A DNA stretch of 64,000 bases from Rhodocyclus purpureus (lineage in GTDB: Bacteria > Pseudomonadota > Gammaproteobacteria > Burkholderiales > Rhodocyclaceae), in the NCBI RefSeq assembly GCF_016653115.1, contig NZ_NHRX01000016.1:29715-93714 (forward strand), written 5' to 3'. The translations under genes were made by a program, and so were the position numbers. The number at the start of each line of letters is the position of its first letter. The first letter of the stretch is position 1. The notes beneath the pieces were generated by a model, which worked only from the letters and a program-made list of their open reading frames with translations, did no database searches and was not told the DNA's origin. Shown in pieces: positions 8,535-17,482 of the stretch.

Positions 8535-9934
8535 AGCTCGTCGCCGGCCAGTCGCTCACTGCCCGTCTGACCCTGCTCTTCGCCTCGGTGTCGACCGGCG
8601 TCCTGCTGCTGCTCGGTCTCCTGGTCGGTGCGCTGGTCGAGCGTCACTTCGAGGACCTGGACACGGAATTGCTGTCAGGACAGCTCGAGATCGTCCGCCA
8701 GGCGGTGGTGGCGGCACGTTCCGCAGGCGCTTCGGCGGGCCATTCCGGCGCGCTGGCGGAGCACCTGGACAGGGTGATGGTCGGACATCACGGTCTGGCC
8801 TTGGTGGTCCGCGGCGCCGACGGGAGGTTGCTCCATGCGAGTGCGGGCGCAGACTTTCCGGCGGAAATCCAGGCGAGACTGAATGCTCAAGCGCTGCGTC
8901 CGCTCAAGTGGTCGGGTCGCGACGGGCGCCTCTATCGCGGCATCACCGGCAGCGCGCCGACCGGTGTCGACGGCGAGCCGGCGCTCGCCATCGCACTATC
9001 CACCGAGCTCACGCACCACGAACAGTTCATGGACTCGTTCCGCGCGGCGCTGTGGTCGGTGGTCGCGCTGGCGGCGCTGCTCTCCGGAGGCCTGGGCTGG
9101 CTGGCGGCACGGCGCGGCTTGGCCCCGCTCCGCGACATCGCCCGTGACGCCGAAGACATCACCGCCGACCGCCTCGACCGGCGCCTGCGCAGCGAGGCCA
9201 TCCCGTCCGAACTGGCCGAGGTGGCGCAGACGCTCAACGAGATGCTCGCGCGGCTCGAGGCATCTTTCCGCAGGCTGTCCGACTTCTCGTCGGACATCGC
9301 GCACGAGCTGCGCACGCCGGTGAGCAATCTGCTGACGCAGACCCAGGTCACCCTGTCGAAGGCGCGCAGCGCCGAGGAATACCGCGAGGTGCTCGCGTCC
9401 AACGCCGAAGAGTTCGAGCGTCTCGGGCGAACCATCGCCGACATGCTTTTTCTCGCCAAGGCGGACAACCAGTTGCTGATCCCGCATCGCGAAGCGGTCG
9501 ATCTGGCACAGCAAGTCGCCAGCCTGCTCGAGTTCTACGAAGCTCTGGCCGAAGAGAAGGATTTGCGCATGACTTTTTCCGGCGCGGCGCGGGTGAGCGG
9601 TGACCGCTTGATGCTGCGCCGGGCCATCGGCAACCTGCTCTCGAACGCGGTCCGCCACACGCCGCCGCACGGACACATAAGGGTCGTGCTCGACGGCGGC
9701 GACGGCAGGACTGCGCTCGTTCGCGTCGAGAACACCGGAGAAACCATCGCCGCCGAACACCTGCCGCGCCTCTTCGACCGTTTCTACCGGGCGGATGCCT
9801 CGCGCCGCCACAGCGGCGAAGGCGCCGGGCTGGGCCTGGCGATCACCCGCTCGATCGTCATCGCCCATGGCGGCGAGGTCGCGGTACGTTCGGCAGACGG
9901 TGTCACTGCGTTCGAGCTGCGCTTTCCCGGCTGA
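8531..9934 (+). CDS. cusS: Heavy-metal sensor histidine kinase CusS
   Basis: Membrane sensor kinase of 467 residues, partner of CusR. Helix at about residues 13-35, a periplasmic sensing loop of about 120 residues, a second helix near 175-195, then HAMP, a dimerisation/phospho-acceptor domain with His258 in DIAHELRTP, and a catalytic ATPase domain with N box ([11 protein letters not shown]) and G boxes ([10 protein letters not shown]). The topology and length match CusS/CopS of the heavy-metal sensor family, which detect periplasmic Cu(I)/Ag(I). Its last 32 bases overlap the 3' end of the convergent ATPase gene. Confidence 0.92.
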   Translation: MKLVAGQSLTARLTLLFASVSTGVLLLLGLLVGALVERHFEDLDTELLSGQLEIVRQAVVAARSAGASAGHSGALAEHLDRVMVGHHGLALVVRGADGRLLHASAGADFPAEIQARLNAQALRPLKWSGRDGRLYRGITGSAPTGVDGEPALAIALSTELTHHEQFMDSFRAALWSVVALAALLSGGLGWLAARRGLAPLRDIARDAEDITADRLDRRLRSEAIPSELAEVAQTLNEMLARLEASFRRLSDFSSDIAHELRTPVSNLLTQTQVTLSKARSAEEYREVLASNAEEFERLGRTIADMLFLAKADNQLLIPHREAVDLAQQVASLLEFYEALAEEKDLRMTFSGAARVSGDRLMLRRAIGNLLSNAVRHTPPHGHIRVVLDGGDGRTALVRVENTGETIAAEHLPRLFDRFYRADASRRHSGEGAGLGLAITRSIVIAHGGEVAVRSADGVTAFELRFPG

Positions 9935-12665
9935 TGGCAGCGGCGATCCGCCGGCGCACGACCCATTTGCGCACCTCCTCCAGCACCAGCATCGCCAGCG
10001 CGAAGGGCAGGATGCACAGCCACACCGATGGCGGCGGTGGGGCGGTGGCGAAGAGCGCGTTGCCCCACGGCGTGTAGTCGATCAGCAGCAGCAAGATGAG
10101 TTCGAGGACGACCCCGCCGAGGATCAGCGGGTTGCCGGAGATCCCGGTTTCGCGCAACGAGCGCAGCGAACTGCGGCAGAGGAAGACGTTCACGATCTGC
10201 AGCACGATGATCGTCGTGAGCGCGGCGCTGGTCGCCTGCCGGTAGAGGAGGCTGTCCGCCGCCGGCATCTCGCCCCAGCTCCAGCCGCCCTCAAGCAGGA
10301 CGAAGAAGAAGGCGGACATGGTCGCCGCGGCCTCGATCAGCCCGAGGAACAGGTAGGCGCGCCAGACAAGCTGCGCGTTGAACAGGCGCTCGTTCTGCGC
10401 GCGTGGCGGACGCCGCATCGCCTGCGGATCGGGCTTCTCGACGCCGAGCCCGAGCGCAGTCAGCGAATCGGTGCCCATGTCCACGGTCAGCGCCTGGATC
10501 GGGGTCAGCGCGATCGGCACGCGGAAGAGCGCGAAGGCGAGGTAGGGGACCAGTTCGGCGACATTGTGCACGAGGACGTAGGTGAGGAACTTGCGGATGT
10601 TGCCGAACACCGCGCGGCCCTCCTCGACGGCGGCGACGATCGACGCGAAGTTGTCGTCGAGCAGGACCATGTCGGCAGCCTCCTTGGCGACGTCGGTCCC
10701 CGAACGCCCCATGGCGATGCCGATGTGCGCGGCCTTCAGCGCCGGCGCATCGTTCACGCCGTCGCCGGTGACCGCGACGATCTGCTGCTTCCTGCGCAGC
10801 GCGACGACGATGCGCATCTTCTGGTCGGCGGCAAGCCGCGCGAAGACGAGCTCTTCCGAGTCGAGCGCGAGCTGCAGTTGCGTCGCCGACAGGTGGCGCA
10901 ACTGCTCGCCGGTGAGCACGCGCGGCTCGGGCGAGCGTACCAGCCCGATCTGGCGCGCGATCGCCAGTGCCGTCTGCGGATGGTCGCCGGTGACCATGAT
11001 CACGCGGATTCCCGCCTCCCGGCATTTCGCGATCGCCGCCGGAACCTCCGGGCGCGGCGGATCCTCGAGTCCCGCGAGACCGCAGAAGACCAGTTCCTCC
11101 TCGGCAGCCTCGGCCGTCAGCGGGATCTGCGCGCCGGCTTGAGCTTCGGCACCGCCCGCCTCCACCGCTCGCACCGGCAGCGTCCGCCAGGCGAAGGCGA
11201 TGACGCGCAAGCCCCTCGCCGCCATCTGCTCCTGCGCGCGCTGGATTTCGGCACGCGCCGCGGCGTCGAGCGGACGCACGACGCCGGCGTCGACTAATTG
11301 CCCGCACAGCGGCAGCACGCTTTCGGGGGCGCCCTTGCAGTAGAGCGTGCGCCCCGTCGCCGTCTCGACCAGCACCGACTGGCGCATGCGGTCGGTATCG
11401 AAGGGAAGCTCGTCGACACGCTCGGCGCCCTTCTCAGCCACCTCCAGCCTCGCCGCAAGCTCGACCAGCGCGATCTCCATCGGGTCGCCGAGCAGGACGG
11501 GCTTGCCGTCGGCCTTCGCTTCCTCCAGCGAATGGCAGAACGCGGCGGCGAGCAGCAGTTGCCGATTGTCTTCGACCAGGGTGCGCTCCTCGCCCAGCGC
11601 GGCGGCCGGGTGCAGCCTCAGCCCGAGCAGCAGTTCCTCGACGCGCATCCGGTTCTCGGTCAGCGTTCCGGTCTTGTCGGTGCAGATCACCGTTGCCGAG
11701 CCGAGCGTCTCGACGCAGGGCAGGTGGCGGATCAGGACCTGGCGCCTGGCCATGCGTTGCGACGCCAGCACCAGCGCCAGCGTCAGCGTCGGCAGCAGCC
11801 CCTCGGGGACCATCGCGACGATGATGCCGATCGAGAAGATCAGCGCCTGCCAGAAGGGGATCCCCAGCGTCTGCGCCAGCGCGAGAAAGACGATCCCGAT
11901 CAGCACGGCGAAGAAGGCGATGCGGCGGCTCAGGTGCGCGAGTTCGAGCCGCAGCGGCGAGACGGTGTCGCCGGCCGTCTGCGTCAGCTGCGCGATGCGC
12001 CCGAACTCGGTCTGCGCGCCGGTGGCGAAGACGAGCGCGCTGCCGCGTCCGGCAACGAGAGAGGTGCCGGCGAGCAGGAGGCAACGGCTGTTGATCCAGT
12101 GCTCCTCGCGCGAAGGCAGCGCGTCGGCGACCTTCGGTCTCGACTCGCCGGTGATGGTCGCCGTGTTGACGCGGATGCCGTGGGCTTCGAGCAGCCGGCA
12201 GTCGGCCGGGATGCTCTGCCCGGCCTCGACGTGGATGACGTCGCCGGGAACCAGTTGCTCGACCGGGAGCCGCACGACGTTGCCGTCGCGCAGCGCATTG
12301 ACCTCTTCGGGCAGCAGTTTCCTCAGCGAGGCCAGCGTCCGCTCGATGCGGTGCTCCTGCCAGAAGGAGAAGCTGCCGCTGACCAGGATGACGGCGACGA
12401 TGGCGACGCCGACCTTGGCCATCCCCTGTCCCGGATCGAACCATTCGGCGAAGAAGGCGAGCGCGGCCGCCACCCAAAGGATCACCGAGAAGAAGCCGAA
12501 GTACTCCTGCGCCAGACGCCAAGCGAGCGGCTCCCTGGCAACCGGCGACACCACATTGGCGCCGTGCTCGGCCAAGCGGCGTCCGGCTTCGGCGCTGGAA
12601 AGCCCGCTCGCGCTGCTGTGCACGCTGGCCAGCGCCTCGGCGACCGACATCTGGCGGATCTGCAT
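9903..12665 (-). CDS. P2-type cation-transporting ATPase
   Basis: A 920-residue P-type ATPase with the N-terminal cation-ATPase domain, M1-M2, the actuator loop (TITGES), M4 with VPEGLLPTLTLA, the phosphorylation motif DKTGTLT at about residue 330, the nucleotide domain, TGDGVNDAP at about 632 and six C-terminal helices. The M4 motif and following region resemble the P2 group (Ca2+, Na+/K+ type). There is no CPC motif or N-terminal metal domain, so it is not a CopA copper pump despite the neighbourhood. ATG at 12665 was preferred because GGGAGG lies just upstream. The transported ion cannot be read from the sequence. Its 3' end overlaps cusS tail to tail. Confidence 0.88.
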   Translation of the reverse strand: MQIRQMSVAEALASVHSSASGLSSAEAGRRLAEHGANVVSPVAREPLAWRLAQEYFGFFSVILWVAAALAFFAEWFDPGQGMAKVGVAIVAVILVSGSFSFWQEHRIERTLASLRKLLPEEVNALRDGNVVRLPVEQLVPGDVIHVEAGQSIPADCRLLEAHGIRVNTATITGESRPKVADALPSREEHWINSRCLLLAGTSLVAGRGSALVFATGAQTEFGRIAQLTQTAGDTVSPLRLELAHLSRRIAFFAVLIGIVFLALAQTLGIPFWQALIFSIGIIVAMVPEGLLPTLTLALVLASQRMARRQVLIRHLPCVETLGSATVICTDKTGTLTENRMRVEELLLGLRLHPAAALGEERTLVEDNRQLLLAAAFCHSLEEAKADGKPVLLGDPMEIALVELAARLEVAEKGAERVDELPFDTDRMRQSVLVETATGRTLYCKGAPESVLPLCGQLVDAGVVRPLDAAARAEIQRAQEQMAARGLRVIAFAWRTLPVRAVEAGGAEAQAGAQIPLTAEAAEEELVFCGLAGLEDPPRPEVPAAIAKCREAGIRVIMVTGDHPQTALAIARQIGLVRSPEPRVLTGEQLRHLSATQLQLALDSEELVFARLAADQKMRIVVALRRKQQIVAVTGDGVNDAPALKAAHIGIAMGRSGTDVAKEAADMVLLDDNFASIVAAVEEGRAVFGNIRKFLTYVLVHNVAELVPYLAFALFRVPIALTPIQALTVDMGTDSLTALGLGVEKPDPQAMRRPPRAQNERLFNAQLVWRAYLFLGLIEAAATMSAFFFVLLEGGWSWGEMPAADSLLYRQATSAALTTIIVLQIVNVFLCRSSLRSLRETGISGNPLILGGVVLELILLLLIDYTPWGNALFATAPPPPSVWLCILPFALAMLVLEEVRKWVVRRRIAAAISRESAARTQ

Positions 12666-12914
12666 TGCCGCTTGCCTCCCGTGATCGGCGGATCGGGGTG
12701 ATCGATTCGGGCCTGCCGGCCCTCCCGTGGCAGGGCGCCGCCGCCCCACTTTCATTCTAATGCCATGAGCAAGTCGTTTCCCTGCCGGGTCCTGCCGCAG
12801 CGAGGGGCACGATCGCCCCGGCATTCTTGCCGCTCCCGCCGAAGTGCTATCATCGGCGCGCCTGGCCCGCTACGGCAGGCTGCGCTCCCTCCCCCACCCT
12901 TCTGAACCGACAAG

Positions 12915-13796
12915 ATGCAAGTTTCCGTCAAGCAGTCTCACTTCGAAGTCGAGGACCACGGCCCGCGCCACGCGCCGGCCGTCCTGCTGATCCCGGGTCT
13001 CGGACTGCAACTCACGTACTGGCCCGATGAATTCGTCCAGCCGCTGCTCGACGCCGGCTACCGCGTGATCCGCTTCGACAACCGCGACGCGGGGCTGTCG
13101 AAAGCCTTCGACGAATTGCGCATGCCCAACTTCGTCTGGTTCATGATCCGCCAGCAGTTGGGCCTGCCGGCGCGCCCGCCCTACACCCTGCAGGACATGG
13201 CCGACGACGCGCGCGGCATCCTCGACGCGCTCGGGATCGACGCGGCGCACGTGGTCGGCATCAGCATGGGCGGAATGATCGCGCAACGACTCGCCGCCAG
13301 CGCGCCGCAGCGGGTGAAGAGCCTGACCAGCATGATGAGCAGCAGCGGCGCGCCCAGGCTGCCGACTGCCTCGCGCGAGGTGTTGAAGGTGATGCGCCGG
13401 CGCCCGCCGAAGGAACACGGCAAGCTGCTCGACCACCTGACCGAACTGCAACTGCTGCTCGCGAGTCCCGCCGCGCCGATCGCGCCGGCCGAGATCCGCC
13501 GCCAACTGGAACAGGCGATCGAGCGCAGCTACCGGCCGGTCGGCTTCATGCGCCAGGTGCTCGCCATCGCCAGCGACCTCGACCGCGCCGAACTGCTCGC
13601 CAGGATCACCGCGCCGACGCTGGTCATCCACGGCCGGCAGGACCCGATGATCCCCTTCGCCTGCGCCGAGGACACGCAGCGGCGGATTCCAGGCGCGCGG
13701 CTGGTCGGCGTCGAGGGCATGGGACACAACCTGGCGCCCGGCATCTGCCCACAGCTCGCCGACCATGTCCTGAAGCATCTGCAGGCCTGCCACTAA
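12915..13796 (+). CDS. Alpha/beta-fold hydrolase
   Basis: A cytoplasmic alpha/beta hydrolase of 293 residues without a signal peptide. The oxyanion region is IPGLGLQ, the nucleophile elbow is GISMGG with Ser117, the acid is the Asp of HGRQDPMI, and the base is the His of GMGHNLA. The layout resembles RdmC/EstA-like esterases and proline iminopeptidase relatives; the substrate is unknown. The next gene starts two bases after its stop, so the two are probably cotranscribed. Confidence 0.85.
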   Translation: MQVSVKQSHFEVEDHGPRHAPAVLLIPGLGLQLTYWPDEFVQPLLDAGYRVIRFDNRDAGLSKAFDELRMPNFVWFMIRQQLGLPARPPYTLQDMADDARGILDALGIDAAHVVGISMGGMIAQRLAASAPQRVKSLTSMMSSSGAPRLPTASREVLKVMRRRPPKEHGKLLDHLTELQLLLASPAAPIAPAEIRRQLEQAIERSYRPVGFMRQVLAIASDLDRAELLARITAPTLVIHGRQDPMIPFACAEDTQRRIPGARLVGVEGMGHNLAPGICPQLADHVLKHLQACH

Positions 13797-13797
13797 G

Positions 13798-15066
13798 GTG
13801 GAAGAGCTGGCCGCAGACCGGCAGCAGCGCGCCCGGCTGCGCCGGATGCAGCTCTGGGCCGGCGGCCTGCTGCTCGCGTCGCTGCTCCTCTTCATCGTCG
13901 CGCAGCTGCTGCACGCCCGCCACCCGGCCTGGGGCTATGTCGCCGCCTTCGCCGAAGCTGCGGTGATCGGCGCCATGGCCGACTGGTTTGCCGTCGTCGC
14001 GCTCTTCCGCCATCCGCTCGGCATCCCCGTCTGGCACACCGCGATCATCCCGCGGCGCAAGGACGACATCGCCCGCAGCCTCGGCCAGTTCATCGAGAAC
14101 CACTTCATCACCGAGGAAGGAATCACCCGGCGGATCCGGGACGCCGACCCGGCGACCCGGATCGCCAGCTGGCTGCTGCACCCGGTCAACAAGGCCAGGA
14201 TCGGCGACGCGGGCGCCCGCGCCTTGCGCCAGCTCCTGCTCGCCATCGACGACGCGGAGATGTCGGAGGCCATCCGCGACATCGCCACCCGCCAGCTGGC
14301 GAGAATCGACCTGTCCGGGTCGGCGGTGACGCTCGCCGACATGCTGGTCGAGGCGGACAAGCATCAGCAACTGCTCAATGCCGTGCTCGACGGGATCGGC
14401 GGCTACCTCGGCAACGAGGAGAACCGTCCGCGCATCACCCAGTTCCTGATTTCGGCCTTCGACATCGACAACGCGCTCCTGAAGATGGCGCTCGGCCGCT
14501 ATGCACCGCGCGCCATCGTCTCGCTGCACGGGACGGTCGCCGCGATCCGCAATGACCCGGAGCACGCCTTCAGGCTTAGCTTCGGCGAGTGGGTCGACGC
14601 GTGCATCGAGCGGCTCAGGGAAGACCCCGAGTGGCGAGCGCGGATCGCCCGCCATCAGTCGGAAACGCTGGCCAGCCCCGCGGTGCAGTCGATCCTCGCC
14701 GGCTTCTGGGATGCGATCAGGGATCATCTGCTCGACGATCTCGGCCGCGACGACCCGCGCATCGCCGCGCGCACCCAGGCGCTGGTCGACAGGATCGGCA
14801 GGCTGCTGGTCACCGACGAATCCTTCCGCGACTGGCTCAACGCGGCCATCGAAGCCGGCAGCCGGGGTCTGGTGCACAGGTATCGCGGCGAAGCCGGCAA
14901 GTTCATCGAGCAGCAGCTCGCCCAATGGACCCGGGAAGAGATGAGCGAGCGCATCGAACTCGCCCTCGGCCGTGACCTGCAGTTCATCCGCATCAACGGC
15001 ACCGTGGTCGGCGGGCTGATCGGCCTCCTGATCTACACGGCGCTGCAGCTGGCGGGAAGGAGTTAG
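13798..15066 (+). CDS. DUF445 family membrane protein
   Basis: A 422-residue DUF445 (YjiN-like) protein. One N-terminal helix (about residues 18-38) is followed by the family signature (AAVIGAMADWFAVVALFRHP) and a long helical body, with a final hydrophobic segment at the C-terminus (GLIGLLIYTALQLAG). The GTG at 13798 lies two bases after the hydrolase stop; an ATG 16 codons later is an alternative. The family is widespread, possibly envelope-related, without a settled function. A diverged 48-base copy of part of this gene (14881-14928) lies at 16003-16050. Confidence 0.85.
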   Translation: MEELAADRQQRARLRRMQLWAGGLLLASLLLFIVAQLLHARHPAWGYVAAFAEAAVIGAMADWFAVVALFRHPLGIPVWHTAIIPRRKDDIARSLGQFIENHFITEEGITRRIRDADPATRIASWLLHPVNKARIGDAGARALRQLLLAIDDAEMSEAIRDIATRQLARIDLSGSAVTLADMLVEADKHQQLLNAVLDGIGGYLGNEENRPRITQFLISAFDIDNALLKMALGRYAPRAIVSLHGTVAAIRNDPEHAFRLSFGEWVDACIERLREDPEWRARIARHQSETLASPAVQSILAGFWDAIRDHLLDDLGRDDPRIAARTQALVDRIGRLLVTDESFRDWLNAAIEAGSRGLVHRYRGEAGKFIEQQLAQWTREEMSERIELALGRDLQFIRINGTVVGGLIGLLIYTALQLAGRS

Positions 15067-15120
15067 GCTTCCGGCGTGCCGGGGCGGGTGCTACGCAAGG
15101 GAGTGGGCGCTTGTAGCCGC

Positions 15121-15747
15121 CTAGGGAAAGCGATTCCGCTCCGGGAATTTGCCATCCGATTCCCATAGGCCCTCCAGGGTGCGCAGCTTCACCCTCCAGC
15201 CCTGAGCTGATGGGTGGAAGCGCCGATAAGAAGTCACGAAGCCCCGCCCCGCGGGCTGACAACTGACGAGGAGCAGGTCGTCAACACGGCCGTTTGCAAT
15301 CCTTTTCCATGCTGATTTGCCGGTCAGCGTCAAGCGTATTGGTTCGATACGCTTGTCAGCGGATCGAGCGACTGCCGCCTGCAAATGGTCGCGTACGACC
15401 TGCACCGGAATGGTCAACGGCCCATTGTATGAACCGGCTTCGACGGTCAAATCGGTCGATACCAGATAAGTGGGATGTGGAGCGCCGCGAACGGGCACGG
15501 GGTCGAGTCGCGCCAAGGGTGTCTCAAGAGGAAAACGATCCAGCACCTCTCCCGCGCAGCCGACAAGCTCCAGTGTTGCCGATGCCTCGGAACGAGGATT
15601 CCCGCTTCCCCATTCACTTTCGACGACTTCAGGGCTCAGCCGCTCATCCAGAACGACGCGCAGGCGCTTGCACCCTAGTTCCACCTCCTGTGCGGCGAGG
15701 ACTACGGAAGTGGCGCAAACAAGACCGAGACATATCCAGCGCTTCAC
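15121..15747 (-). CDS. Exported protein of unknown function
   Basis: A 208-residue protein with a clear signal peptide (KRW, hydrophobic about 4-18, VLAAQ) and no membrane segment in the mature part, so it is probably periplasmic. I do not recognise the family. The GTG start overlaps the stop of an upstream reading frame (GTGA), as in a two-gene operon, but that upstream gene survives only as a fragment. Three cysteines (GCKRL, VGCAGE, VSCQPA) remain in the mature part. Base use is like its neighbours. It lies tail to tail with the DUF445 gene, 54 bases apart. Confidence 0.6.
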   Translation of the reverse strand: MKRWICLGLVCATSVVLAAQEVELGCKRLRVVLDERLSPEVVESEWGSGNPRSEASATLELVGCAGEVLDRFPLETPLARLDPVPVRGAPHPTYLVSTDLTVEAGSYNGPLTIPVQVVRDHLQAAVARSADKRIEPIRLTLTGKSAWKRIANGRVDDLLLVSCQPAGRGFVTSYRRFHPSAQGWRVKLRTLEGLWESDGKFPERNRFP

Positions 15748-15971
15748 GGAAGTCTCACAATCTCTATGCCTGGAATGAGCCCCTCGCTCGCTTCCACCGC
15801 TTTCATCAGGGCATCGATCTGGGATTTGACGCTTTCGTCGAGATCGACGCCCGCGGCGTTCAGTTGAGCGAGGTAAGCCTTGGTATCGTTTTCGCTGGGA
15901 GGCGTCAGCTTGTTGATCTGCGGAATGCTCCTGGCCCTCCGGGACCAGCAGGTGCGTTCGGATGAATTGCG
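15744..15971 (-). pseudogene. 3' remnant of an unknown gene
   Basis: A coding-like minus-strand frame of about 60 residues runs into the exported-protein gene and ends with TGA overlapping its GTG start. The last part (about 15744-15930) reads like real protein, with segments such as NDTKAYLAQLNAAGVDLDE and ending EIVRLP. Upstream of that the frame turns Arg/Ser-rich and is closed at 15972, with no suitable start codon. I read it as the C-terminal end of a gene whose front was lost; the original product is unknown. Confidence 0.45.
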
Positions 15972-16002
15972 TCACCTTTTGTCATATCAGTGCCTCAACA
16001 AG

Positions 16003-16050
16003 TATTGCGGCGAAGTCTGCAAGTTGCTCGAACAACAGCTGGCCCAATAG
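16003..16050 (+). pseudogene. Diverged fragment of the DUF445 gene
   Basis: These 48 bases align without gaps to 14881-14928 inside the DUF445 gene with 9 mismatches (about 81% identity by hand). The protein reads YCGEVCKLLEQQLAQ followed by a stop where the intact gene has Trp (TGG to TAG). No further similarity is obvious on either side. It looks like a leftover of a duplicated and decayed DUF445 copy, lying next to the truncated gene at 15744-15971. Confidence 0.55.
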
Positions 16051-16404
16051 ACCAAGGGGAAGCATGGTGTCAGTTCACGGTGTCGTCTGACCGGTATCTA
16101 GCTCGCGACGAGGTGTTCGTCACTCGATGCAACGACGGGACTACTGCCGCCATGCCCTGCACTCCCCGGCTAGTGCGGCGGCATGCCGTACATGCTGCGT
16201 TACGTTACGGAAGCCGCCTGTATCGTCGCCCGACAGAGCGCACTCATTGTACTCCATTGGCATCATTGGCGAGTTCGTTCAAACCTTGTCTCACAGCGAC
16301 TTAAGTGGGCTCGGGTTAGCTCACGCAGCGTTGCACTCGGCGAACTTTTCGCCGTGACAAACCCGGCGAGCGAAAAGCGATGGCAAAATGCGCGACCTTG
16401 GCCC
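16051..16404. other. 354 bases without a recognised gene
   Basis: Frames in this stretch are short, lack ribosome sites and have Cys/His/Arg-rich compositions unlike the neighbouring proteins. I see no RNA gene, repeat arm or clear promoter. It may be decayed sequence continuing from the DUF445 fragment. Confidence 0.4.
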
Positions 16405-16935
16405 ATGCGCGCATCTGCATCTGAAGAACTGAAACACTTGCCACGCCACATCGCCGTTCTCGTCGCCGCCGTCATCGGCATCCTCTCCGCCAGCAGTCTC
16501 CGGGCCGAATCCTGCCGTGTCGATCATTGTCACGACGGCGATACCTGCACGCTCGACTGCGCCGGCCAGATCGTGAAGGTCCGGCTTTACTGCGTGGACG
16601 CGCCCGAGATCGGGCAGAAACCGTGGGGCAGGATCAGCCGCGATTTCCTGCGCGAGCGCCTGCCTGCGGGCAGTTCGGTCGAGCTGCTGAGGGTCCCCGG
16701 ACAGCGCGACCGGCGCCAGCGCACGATCGGCGTCCTGTTGCAGCCCGATGGCGTGAACCTCAATCTCGACCAGGTGCAGTCAGGCTGGGCTGCGGTCTAT
16801 CCGCAGTACTGCGCCGACCCGGTCTATTACATGGCGCAGGAAGACGCGGAAGCGCAGCGGCGCGGAATCTGGCGGACCGGCGGCGCGCAACAGCGGCCGT
16901 GGGAGTGGCGAGCTGCGAAACGGCGCAGGGGGTGA
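16405..16935 (+). CDS. Secreted thermonuclease-like (SNase) protein
   Basis: A 176-residue protein with an N-terminal hydrophobic signal (about residues 15-33, ending LRAES) and one staphylococcal-nuclease-like domain. Motifs include CHDGDTC (Ca2+-binding Asp), VRLYCVDAPEIGQ (catalytic Arg region), a central Arg-rich strand and VNLNLDQVQSGWAAVYP near the end. Extra cysteine pairs suggest disulfides, fitting periplasmic or extracellular action on nucleic acids. ATG 16405 was chosen because it places the signal peptide at the N-terminus; the open frame upstream has no signal-like start. Confidence 0.8.
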   Translation: MRASASEELKHLPRHIAVLVAAVIGILSASSLRAESCRVDHCHDGDTCTLDCAGQIVKVRLYCVDAPEIGQKPWGRISRDFLRERLPAGSSVELLRVPGQRDRRQRTIGVLLQPDGVNLNLDQVQSGWAAVYPQYCADPVYYMAQEDAEAQRRGIWRTGGAQQRPWEWRAAKRRRG

Positions 16936-16947
16936 GGCTCAGAGCGT

Positions 16948-17043
16948 GGGGTCAGGTCTCACATTGTTCATTCCACTTGAGCAAGCAGCTATCCCCGTGA
17001 CGACGCGTTCGTCAATTCATGCAAGGATGTGGGACCTGACGCC
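16948..17043. repeat. 96-base inverted repeat with GGGGTCAGGTCTC ends
   Basis: The left arm 16948-16970 (GGGGTCAGGTCTCACATTG) and right arm 17021-17043 are imperfect inverted copies (about 17 of 23 positions). Ends of the form GTCAGGTCTCACAT resemble REP-type palindromes mobilised by REP-associated tyrosine transposases; no transposase is in the window. The right half forms the 3' end of the DUF488 gene. Confidence 0.6.
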
Positions 17044-17405
17044 AAGCCCGCGCTCCTCGTCCGGGCGGCCTCCACATATTCGCGCAACGCAACCGCGTTG
17101 TTGTGCTCGACGTCGTGCGCGCTGAAGAGCAGCGTGACGTTGCCGTTCCGCGCCGCGGTGAGGAGCAGCTGCACGGCCCCCTGCTTCGCGTCGAGTTCCG
17201 CATGGTAGCGACGGCGAAACTCGTCCCACTTCAGCGGATCGTGGGCAAACCAGGTGCGCAACTCGGCGCTCGGCGCCACATCCTTGAGCCATTCATCGAG
17301 CAGCAAGGCCTCTTTGCGCATGCCTCTCGGCCAGAGGCGATCGACGAGGAAGCGCCTGCCATCGCCGGTATCCGCGGGATCATGGACACGCTTGACCAGA
17401 ATCAT
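16989..17405 (-). CDS. DUF488 family protein (YeaO-like)
   Basis: A 138-residue DUF488 protein. Family landmarks are present: VKRVHDP at the start, DRLWPRG, the WLKDVAPS segment, LRTWFAHDP and a closing LLFSAHDVEHNNA. ATG 17405 was chosen over an upstream TTG because CGGGAG precedes it and the family normally starts at MILVKR. The last 18 or so codons (from SGPTSLHEL) lie inside the inverted repeat at 16948-17043 and are not part of the conserved domain, so the repeat has replaced the original end. Function of the family is unknown. Confidence 0.8.
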   Translation of the reverse strand: MILVKRVHDPADTGDGRRFLVDRLWPRGMRKEALLLDEWLKDVAPSAELRTWFAHDPLKWDEFRRRYHAELDAKQGAVQLLLTAARNGNVTLLFSAHDVEHNNAVALREYVEAARTRSAGLASGPTSLHELTNASSRG

Positions 17406-17482
17406 TTTGCGCTCCCGATTCAAGTTTTACTGTGGCAATCGCCAACGCAGTGTTGCCGATGGCGAGCATGGCCGTGCCTTCA

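Noticed and set aside
9903-12665. CopA-type copper ATPase
   Set aside because: No CPC motif in M4 and no N-terminal metal-binding domain; the M4 motif is of P2 type.
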